From Clostridia bacterium (GTDB lineage Bacteria > Bacillota_E > SLMV01 > PUMD01), in assembly GCA_007128555.1 (NCBI GenBank), contig SKXF01000074.1, positions 1-12,608 of the forward strand: 12,608 nucleotides of DNA, read 5' to 3'. The translations under genes and the position numbers were made by a program. Below are positions 7,338 through 12,608 of the stretch, in pieces; the first letter of the stretch is position 1, and each line of letters starts with the position of its first letter. The notes under the pieces are model-generated. The model worked only from the letters and a program-made list of their open reading frames with translations, did no database searches and was not told the origin of the DNA.

Positions 7338-8137
7338 ACCTCCGCAGGCAGGACGCTGACCAGCCTAGCAGTGATGGTCAACGTCGCCCAGTGCTCCTGC
7401 ATGGATCAGAAGTCCTCACGGTGAGCGGGCTGTCCGTGACCCTGGGCGGGCATCCCGTCCTTCGGGACATCAGCTTTGCCCTGAAGCAGGGTGAGATCGT
7501 CGGTCTCGTTGGCCCCAATGGCGGCGGCAAGACCACCCTGCTCCGTGCCATTTGTGGACTGGTTCGACCGGATCGGGGGACCATCTCCAGCAAGTACACG
7601 CGACCCGACAGGAGATCCAGATCCATCGGATACATGCCCCAGGGGATGGATCTCAAGAAGCGTTTTCCCGTCTCCACGTACGACCTGGTCATGATGGGAC
7701 GTACGCGCCTGATCGGCCCCTGCAGGCTCCCCCATGCCGAGGATCACAGGAGGGTGAGAAGGGCCATGGAAGCCCTGGAAGTAGCGAGAAGGCTCTGGCA
7801 TCTTCCGATTGGTGCCCTGTCGGGGGGGCAGAAGCGGCGCGCCTTTCTCGCCATGGTGCTCGCCGGAGACAACCGCCTCCTGCTCCTGGATGAGCCGGCA
7901 GAGGCCCTCGATTTCACGGTAGAGCAGCAGCTCTATGAAACACTCAAGAAGATCTGCGCCGACTCGGGAATCAGCATCCTCCTCGTGTCCCACGAGCTCA
8001 ACAGGATGGCCCAGATCGTTCATCGACTGCTGGCCATCAACTGCAACCTCTACATTGAGGGAAGACCCGACGCAGTGCTGCAGAGTCGACAGCTGGGGCT
8101 CTGCTTCGGCCTGACAGCAGGGGATGAGATCAGGTGA
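7334..8137 (+). CDS. Metal ABC transporter ATP-binding protein (ZnuC-like)
   Basis: This 267-aa ATPase drives import of the metal bound by the upstream lipoprotein. The motifs are complete: Walker A GPNGGGKTT (60-68), Q-loop Gln103 in MPQG, signature LSGGQ (162-166), Walker B LLLLDEP (182-188) followed by a D-loop ALD, and switch His220 in VSHE. About 25 extra polar residues precede the first strand (VLTVSGLSVTLGG). The usual Thr-Gly-Val-Asp after Walker B is Ala-Glu-Ala-Leu-Asp here. The start codon overlaps the stop of the lipoprotein gene by four bases, and the 3' end overlaps the permease start by four, which indicates translational coupling. Metal specificity comes from the other subunits. 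Confidence 0.93.
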   Translation: MNLRRQDADQPSSDGQRRPVLLHGSEVLTVSGLSVTLGGHPVLRDISFALKQGEIVGLVGPNGGGKTTLLRAICGLVRPDRGTISSKYTRPDRRSRSIGYMPQGMDLKKRFPVSTYDLVMMGRTRLIGPCRLPHAEDHRRVRRAMEALEVARRLWHLPIGALSGGQKRRAFLAMVLAGDNRLLLLDEPAEALDFTVEQQLYETLKKICADSGISILLVSHELNRMAQIVHRLLAINCNLYIEGRPDAVLQSRQLGLCFGLTAGDEIR

Positions 8138-8961
8138 TCCCCCTGTTGTCGGCGGTTCTGAACTATCCTTTCATGCTCCATGCCCTGATCGGCGGGCTCC
8201 TGATCGCCTCATTGTGCTCGATTCTATCCTTCTTTGTTGTTCAGCGGAGTCTGTCCTTCGCCGGGGCGGGGATCGCCCATGCCGCCTTCGGCGGACTGGC
8301 CCTTGGCGTTCTTCTGGACCTGGAACCGATCATCACAGGGACGCTCTTCAGTGTGATCGTGGGAATCCTGATCGCATCCGTCTCCCGTAAGAGGAGGCTG
8401 GAGGTCGATGTTGCCATCGGGATTGCCTTTTCCACATCCATGGCCCTTGGCGTCCTGATGATCAGCAGCACCCAGGGACGATACTTCGGCGAACTGTTCA
8501 GCTACCTGTTCGGCAACATCCTCGCTGTCTCCGCGACAGACTTGTGGCTGATCGTGGGACTCACGTTGATTGCCGGGGGATTTCTAGGAGCATTTTTCAA
8601 GGAACTCCTGTTGGTCAACATGAACGAGGAGATCGCGGAGGCACAGGGGGTCGCCATCGGCCTTTTGCACTATGGACTCCTGGTTGCCCTGGCCCTGACC
8701 GTCGTGCTCTCAGTGAAACTGGTCGGTGTGGTCATGGCCTCGGCCCTGCTGGTGATACCCGGTGCAACCGGGGAGCTGCTCTCGGCCAACTACCGGAGTA
8801 TCCTGGTCTACGCATGGCTGACAGGCATGTCCTCCGTGGTGCTTGGACTCGGTCTGTCGTACAGCACGAGCTGGCCTGCAGGGGCAACCATCGTGACCGT
8901 GTCCGCTGCGATGTTCTTCCTGGCACTGGTCTTTTCTCCCCGCAGGAGTATCATCAAGTAG
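8134..8961 (+). CDS. Metal ABC transporter permease (ABC-3 family, ZnuB-like)
   Basis: This 275-aa membrane protein forms the channel of the metal importer. Hydrophobic segments suggest about eight or nine helices, roughly at 14-36, 50-64, 68-84, 92-112, 136-155, 178-211 (possibly two), 222-243 and 248-268. Family features include SFAGAGIAHAAFGGLALG after the first helix, NEEIAEAQG (163-172), which is the cytoplasmic coupling region, and LVGVVMASALLVIPGATGELL (196-216). The GTG start overlaps the ATPase stop (GTGA), so the pair is translationally coupled. The C terminus ends in a short basic tail. Together with the lipoprotein and ATPase it makes a complete three-part transporter. Confidence 0.92.
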   Translation: MIPLLSAVLNYPFMLHALIGGLLIASLCSILSFFVVQRSLSFAGAGIAHAAFGGLALGVLLDLEPIITGTLFSVIVGILIASVSRKRRLEVDVAIGIAFSTSMALGVLMISSTQGRYFGELFSYLFGNILAVSATDLWLIVGLTLIAGGFLGAFFKELLLVNMNEEIAEAQGVAIGLLHYGLLVALALTVVLSVKLVGVVMASALLVIPGATGELLSANYRSILVYAWLTGMSSVVLGLGLSYSTSWPAGATIVTVSAAMFFLALVFSPRRSIIK

Positions 8962-8997
8962 CATCTGTTCCGCAATGGTAGAAACGGAGGGGCAAGA

Positions 8998-9375
8998 TTG
9001 AGTGAAGACCTACGGGAAACCGAAGATCCCAGGCACCGATTCATTCTCGATATCATGGTCGACAACGTGCGCGCTGTTCTTGGAGACAAGAATCTCCACG
9101 TCCAGCATGAGTCCTACCCCTATCCGGAGCCGCCGGAGATCAACGGCGTTGTACCCGCCATCTATAGCTATGGAGGCGGGGAATGCATCGCAGCGGATGT
9201 AGCCCTGGGAGAGGACATGCTGGATCTCAAGCATCAACGAGCCATGGTGTCGTGGGCTGACGAGGTTCCGAGCCGTCACTACTGGATAGGGATCCCCCTG
9301 AACTATGATACCAGCGACCAGCAGGAGACGTGGCAGGAGGAAGGACGGATCACTCTACACGCCTTCCAGATCTGA
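8998..9375 (+). CDS. Hypothetical protein, 125 aa, fourth gene of the metal transporter operon
   Basis: I do not recognise a family. The gene starts at TTG, 5 bases after GGAGGGG (8986-8992), and lies 36 bases after the permease, so it is probably in the same operon. The product is acidic and soluble with no signal or membrane segment. It has an amphipathic N-terminal helix (FILDIMVDNVRAVLGDKN), a Pro/Tyr-rich link (YPYPEPPEING), and then alternating hydrophobic strands: VVPAIYSYGGGECIAADVAL, KHQRAMVSWAD, RHYWIGIPLNYD and GRITLHAF. The strand-helix-strand order with D67 loosely recalls PD-(D/E)xK-like folds, but the catalytic lysine is not evident, so this is only a guess. His, Cys and acidic residues could bind metal. 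A hairpin follows its stop. Confidence 0.75.
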   Translation: MSEDLRETEDPRHRFILDIMVDNVRAVLGDKNLHVQHESYPYPEPPEINGVVPAIYSYGGGECIAADVALGEDMLDLKHQRAMVSWADEVPSRHYWIGIPLNYDTSDQQETWQEEGRITLHAFQI

Positions 9376-9378
9376 TGA

Positions 9379-9410
9379 ACAGGAGAGGACGGGATCCCGC
9401 CCTCTCCTGT
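9379..9410. terminator. Long hairpin between convergent genes, probable bidirectional terminator
   Basis: ACAGGAGAGG pairs with CCTCTCCTGT, and after one A/C mismatch CGGG pairs with CCCG around an AT loop. The structure fills the 38 bases between the stop at 9375 and the stop of the leftward peptidase gene at 9414. There is no clear T run on either side, so it may stop transcription weakly or act mainly to protect the mRNA 3' ends. Confidence 0.65.
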
Positions 9411-9413
9411 GCC

Positions 9414-11513
9414 TCACGCTTTCAGATGTCGGTCCAGCTCCCGTTCGATCTTGGCAAAGGCATCTGCCCAGGTGCGTCGGTGTGTGAAGGTATGAGCCTC
9501 GTCAGGATAGTAGTACGCTTCATACTCCGCGCCCAGGGCGAGGCAATCCTTGACGATCCGATCCATCTGGGCAAAGTCCACGTTAGCATCCGCCGTGCCG
9601 TGGAAGTTAATGAGGGGACGTTCCAGGTTCTCCTTGAAACTGCAGGGCGAACCGATCCGATACAGTTCCGGGCTCTCTTCGGGAGACCCTTTGAAGTAGA
9701 TCTCAAATCCGCCTCCCAGTCTTCCATGGCGTTCCTGGATCCAGTAGATCCACTGGGCGAAGTCCCAGATCCCAGCTATGTTGATCCCCATCCGGAACTC
9801 GTCCGGGTACTTGGTCAGGGCGGTCAGGGTCATGTAGCCGCCGTAGCTCAGGCCCCATACTCCCACCCGATCCTCGTCGACGTAGGGGAGAGCCTTCAAG
9901 TATCTCCCTGCAGCCACCACATCGGCTATGTCATCCACCCCCATCTTGCCGTAGATTCCATTGCGAAAATCCCGACCATACCCGATGCCTCCCCGGAAAT
10001 TCACCAGGAGCGAAGCATATCCCTGGTGCGCAAGATACTGGGAGTAGGCATAAAATAGGGCGTAGGAACGCATGGGGTGGAACCCATATCGCATCTGCCT
10101 GACGGGCCCGCCATGAACCCACACAAGGGCGGGATGCTTCTTCGCCTCTTCAGCACAACCCGGTGGGGCAACCAGGTAGCCGTGCACCTTCAACCCCCCA
10201 ACACTGTCAAAGGTGACCTCCTCGGGAACGATGCACTTGTCGGGAGTCCAGCTCCCGGGCAGGGTCTGCATCAGCTGGCAGGTCTCAGGCCCCTCCTGGA
10301 TCACAGAAGAAGCGTGCAGGTCATCCAGGTTCACCGGGAGGGTCCACAGGTCCGCACTCCGGTGGGGGTCGCAGTGTAAGAAGGCCAGGACCGATCCATC
10401 CGGGGACCATTTGGGAGCTGCATTGGTGCCGGGGAAATCCGTCAGCTGATGGTTGCTCTCAGCGTCTGCATCCAGGATCCACAGCTGCCGCTGACCGCTG
10501 CAGTTTCGGTTCGAGGAGTACGCAACGTAACGGCCGCCTGGCGCCCATGCTGGCTCATCTCCCATGTATCCAAAGTCCTCGCATTTGCCGAAGGTCCTCT
10601 GCTGCATGGCCCCCGTATCGCGGCAGTAGATGTACAGGTGGGCCCACCCATCGTCCTCATTGATGAACAGGATGCGGTTGCCGCCGGGTTCTGGGTAGGC
10701 TCCTGACACACGAAGGGCTCCCGGAATACCCTTTGCGACCTGCTGGTACACTGCCTCCACGTCGGCCTGCAAAATGGACGGCGCTGCGGTCCAATGATCC
10801 CGAGCCTCTCTCTTCTGAGCCTGTACGGCATCCTTCGGAAGAGTGGCCAGGTAGAAGTCAACGATGGTGTTGCGCTCCTTGGACTGGGCATACAGGATCT
10901 GCCCGCTCTCCGTCCAACACAGCCCTGCCACGGGACCGAGCCTCCACGACGTCCGCCACAGGAGCGCGCAGCGGGTACTGATCACGCCCAGGTGGATGGT
11001 CTTGTCCGGTTCCCGGAAATGAAACAGGATCATGTCGCCCCCCGGGGACCACTTCAGCGCTTCTCCCTGGCCAAAGATGCGGGGAATAACCGCCGAGTTG
11101 CCTCCGGGTCTGTATGAGCGGGTCACCTTCTCCCTGTCATCGTGGATCCAGAGGGTTCCGTCCCGGATGAAAGCGAGAAACTGCCCGTCCGGAGAATAAC
11201 AGGGTGCCTGCTCGTTCTGTAGCGTCTGAGTGAGGGCCCGGCTCTCCCAGTGTTCACCGTTGAACTCCGACACCCACAGGTTCCCATCCTGAATGTAGGC
11301 GAGACGGGTCCCAGAGGGATGCCAGGTGTAGGGCCCGGCATCCTTGCGGGCAGCAGATATCTGCCAGGTCACTTCTGAGTCTGAGTCGACAACCCACAGG
11401 TCGTGCTTGCCGCCATCATCGAGCAGGTATGCAATGTGTTTCCCCGCGGGAGCCCAGGACCAGGACTCCAGATACTTCAAGTCTAATACTTCCTCTAGTC
11501 CAATCATTCCCAT
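9414..11513 (-). CDS. S9 family serine peptidase (acylaminoacyl-peptidase/prolyl-oligopeptidase-like)
   Basis: This 699-aa enzyme has two parts. The N-terminal region, about residues 20-420, is a WD40/TolB-like beta-propeller with repeated WSPDG/WHPSG-type turns (SWAPAGKHIAYL, YSPDGQFLAFI, KWSPGGDMILF, AWAPGGRYVAYSSN, KWSPDGSVLAFL). The C-terminal region is an alpha/beta-hydrolase domain with oxyanion loop HGGP (467-470), nucleophile Ser556 in GLSYGG, Asp642 in HGTADANV and His674 in DEAHTF, so the triad is complete. Such enzymes cleave short peptides or remove acylated N-terminal residues. There is no signal peptide, which suggests a cytoplasmic enzyme that recycles peptides. The start is the ATG 9 bases after AAGGGAG; the upstream in-frame ATG at 11555 adds 14 residues without an SD. 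It is transcribed toward the metal transporter operon. Confidence 0.93.
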   Translation of the reverse strand: MGMIGLEEVLDLKYLESWSWAPAGKHIAYLLDDGGKHDLWVVDSDSEVTWQISAARKDAGPYTWHPSGTRLAYIQDGNLWVSEFNGEHWESRALTQTLQNEQAPCYSPDGQFLAFIRDGTLWIHDDREKVTRSYRPGGNSAVIPRIFGQGEALKWSPGGDMILFHFREPDKTIHLGVISTRCALLWRTSWRLGPVAGLCWTESGQILYAQSKERNTIVDFYLATLPKDAVQAQKREARDHWTAAPSILQADVEAVYQQVAKGIPGALRVSGAYPEPGGNRILFINEDDGWAHLYIYCRDTGAMQQRTFGKCEDFGYMGDEPAWAPGGRYVAYSSNRNCSGQRQLWILDADAESNHQLTDFPGTNAAPKWSPDGSVLAFLHCDPHRSADLWTLPVNLDDLHASSVIQEGPETCQLMQTLPGSWTPDKCIVPEEVTFDSVGGLKVHGYLVAPPGCAEEAKKHPALVWVHGGPVRQMRYGFHPMRSYALFYAYSQYLAHQGYASLLVNFRGGIGYGRDFRNGIYGKMGVDDIADVVAAGRYLKALPYVDEDRVGVWGLSYGGYMTLTALTKYPDEFRMGINIAGIWDFAQWIYWIQERHGRLGGGFEIYFKGSPEESPELYRIGSPCSFKENLERPLINFHGTADANVDFAQMDRIVKDCLALGAEYEAYYYPDEAHTFTHRRTWADAFAKIERELDRHLKA

Positions 11514-11583
11514 ATAACTCACTCCCTTATCTTGTAGGGATAATACCCTCAACATTCAAGGAAAGCCTGCGCATTCCTGCATA

Positions 11584-11616
11584 TCACGATAGTACCCGAC
11601 GCAATAAAGAATCCAT
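11584..11616 (-). CDS. Possible 10-codon leader peptide upstream of the S9 peptidase
   Basis: A micro-ORF encoding MDSLLRRVLS begins with ATG 8 bases after AGGAGGGAG, the strongest SD on this strand in the region. It ends with TGA 70 bases before the peptidase start. It could be a leader peptide or chance. It is not conserved with anything I recognise. Confidence 0.25.
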   Translation of the reverse strand: MDSLLRRVLS

Positions 11617-11660
11617 CTTGGAATCTCCCTCCTGAACGACATATTCTGACACATTTCGAC

Positions 11661-11689
11661 TTGCCCCGCATGATAGACTGGCATATACA
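11661..11689 (+). promoter_or_regulatory. Possible sigma-70 promoter reading rightward
   Basis: TTGCCC (11661-11666) and TATACA (11684-11689) are separated by exactly 17 bases; each matches the consensus at four of six positions. Transcription would start near 11696, just before the CGGAGGA SD at 11701-11707. Confidence 0.4.
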
Positions 11690-11710
11690 GGTAAGGGAAA
11701 CGGAGGAATA

Positions 11711-11782
11711 TTGCATTCAACGTCAAACGAAGATCGATCGCAATGGGGTTCCATGAGAGGAGTAGGTTACACGAACACATGA
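11711..11782 (+). CDS. Possible 23-codon leader ORF, stop overlapping the next start
   Basis: A TTG follows CGGAGGA (11701-11707) by 3 bases, which is close spacing. The frame reads LHSTSNEDRSQWGSMRGVGY plus three more residues and ends at a TGA that overlaps the ATG of the following ORF (ATGA at 11779-11782). The overlap suggests translational coupling, since the downstream ORF has only a distant SD of its own. The evidence is an RBS and geometry only. Confidence 0.3.
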   Translation: MHSTSNEDRSQWGSMRGVGYTNT

Positions 11783-12168
11783 CTTTTCCACGTTTTCGAT
11801 TCCTACAGACCGTCATTAGAGACCTGAGTGATCACAGAGGCAACTCAACATACCGCTACGATCTGCTGGCGGACTGCAAGCCCGAGGTGCCTCATTACAT
11901 CATTCGAGCCCATAGATCCCTACTTAGAGAAGATGGAGATACATACTGCGAGACGGCAAGCATCGCCCACCCGATTTACGGCGACGAGTCCGACATCTGC
12001 GATGTGTTCCTGGACATAGCGCATGCGAATCACCCCGTTGACCCCGTTCACCTCGACGACATTCTACAGGACAGCTGTACGGCGGGAGTTCTCCGCGAGC
12101 AGCAGCTTCAGTCGAGCCGATGCCTCAAGCAGTACCATGACTACGATCGGCCGTGGGAGAGGAGATGA
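11779..12168 (+). CDS. Hypothetical protein, 129 aa
   Basis: No family is recognised. From the ATG at 11779 the product begins MTFPRFRFLQTVIRDLSDHR and is rich in His, Asp, Arg and Cys. A central part (ETASIAHPIYGDESDICDVF, then LDIAHANHPVDPVHLDDIL) has G/C-rich third codon positions and looks coding. The same frame is open upstream to about 11695, with another ATG at 11743. I prefer 11779 because of the ATGA overlap with the preceding micro-ORF. The nearest SD-like run (GAGAGGAGTAGG, 11755-11766) is 12 or more bases away, so the start is uncertain. The acidic, His-rich sequence has no signal peptide or membrane helix. A single-exon spurious ORF remains possible. The frame continues past two TGA codons. 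Confidence 0.45.
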   Translation: MTFPRFRFLQTVIRDLSDHRGNSTYRYDLLADCKPEVPHYIIRAHRSLLREDGDTYCETASIAHPIYGDESDICDVFLDIAHANHPVDPVHLDDILQDSCTAGVLREQQLQSSRCLKQYHDYDRPWERR

Positions 12169-12346
12169 TCCCGCAGGACCTGGGGTGACGGATGGGGAAT
12201 GGGCTGGGCATGACCATGCGGGCCCAGTGCGCTGTGTGAATACGGGCTGACAGGCCCACCAGTTCCCATCTACATCATTGCGAACACGTTTGGGGCGTGG
12301 CCAGATCCTGCACTTGAGCCATTCACAGACTGATGAGAAAGTCGGA

Positions 12347-12374
12347 GAGGCCCCCGGCAAGGTCCGGGGGCCTC
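12347..12374. terminator. GC-rich hairpin, possible terminator
   Basis: GAGGCCCCCGG (12347-12357) pairs perfectly over 11 bp with CCGGGGGCCTC (12364-12374) around the loop CAAGGT. There is no T run after it on the + strand. On the - strand the sequence after it contains a short CTTTCT. It could end the hypothetical gene upstream, or a leftward transcript entering from beyond the window. Confidence 0.5.
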
Positions 12375-12471
12375 CAGAGCATTGAACATCGACCTGATGA
12401 AAAAACAAGAACTGGAAGGCGTTTCCTTAGCATAGGGGAGAGGACCGGTCGGAGGAGCGTTTGCACCTGCC

Positions 12472-12505
12472 ACCGTGCCAGGGACGTTGCTACCGTGCAC
12501 AGGGA
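12472..12505. repeat. Imperfect two-copy direct repeat
   Basis: ACCGTGCCAGGGA (12472-12484) and ACCGTGCACAGGGA (12492-12505) differ by one inserted base and are offset by 20 bases. The length is too short to exclude chance. Confidence 0.3.
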
Positions 12506-12608
12506 GCGAGGGCGTTGGATGCAACGAGAGTCGGCCGATTACGAACAGGGAAAACGCGAAGGATTGCGGTGCGTGTTTGAAGCAAGTCTAACATGTGATG
12601 CAGTCATC

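Larger units (their letters stand above)
12169..12608. other. Right-end stretch with no defensible gene
   Basis: Open frames here are short, and those on the - strand (12064-12408, 12270-12524) lack an RBS and look like chance. The frame of the preceding ORF is open from 12214 to a TGA at 12334, with a protein-like piece (YGLTGPPVPIYIIANTFG). A GC-rich hairpin and a short imperfect repeat are listed separately. A gene could begin just beyond the window. Confidence 0.4.

Noticed and set aside
9330..10058. Long + strand open frames inside the S9 peptidase
   Set aside because: They are antisense to a gene with a complete catalytic triad and propeller repeats; typical shadows in GC-rich DNA.

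Overview
The window comes from a bacterium with fairly GC-rich DNA. Three genes start at TTG, each with a good purine-rich Shine-Dalgarno (SD) sequence, and the window carries a selenocysteine tRNA, a molybdate-type permease, a glutamate mutase L protein and a nickel-pincer racemase. This suits an anaerobic or microaerobic organism, perhaps a high-GC member of the Bacillota or a relative. That assignment is inference, because there is no phylogenetic marker here apart from selC.

Left part (1-5922, all + strand). The 3' end of a MOT1-family molybdate/sulfate permease is followed by a very long glutamate mutase L (936 aa, about twice the usual length, with a barrel-sandwich-like C-terminal half) and a HAD hydrolase. 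Next come a selenocysteine tRNA (selC) with its own good promoter, an unannotated 49-aa ORF with a clear ribosome binding site, and a LarA-type racemase with its cofactor and catalytic residues intact. No B12 mutase subunit, no larB/C/E and no selA/B/D are in view, so mutL, larA and selC all depend on partners elsewhere.

Middle part (5923-9410). A gap of about 500 bases with no convincing gene precedes a compact metal ABC transporter operon. It encodes a cluster A-I substrate-binding lipoprotein, an ATPase and an ABC-3 permease, with the genes overlapping by 4 bases (ATGA, GTGA). A 125-aa protein of unknown function follows 36 bases later. A long hairpin separates this operon from the convergent gene to its right.

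Right part (9411-12608). A complete cytoplasmic S9 prolyl-oligopeptidase/acylaminoacyl-peptidase-like enzyme lies on the - strand. Its upstream region contains micro-ORFs with strong SD sequences on both strands and a plausible rightward promoter. That promoter drives a 23-codon ORF that overlaps, by ATGA, a hypothetical 129-aa ORF. The last 440 bases hold a GC-rich hairpin and a short imperfect repeat, with no gene I can defend.

I did not see an insertion sequence, CRISPR array or defence system. The most unusual items are the double-length MutL, the orphan selC/MutL/LarA neighbourhood, and the coupled micro-ORFs at the right end.
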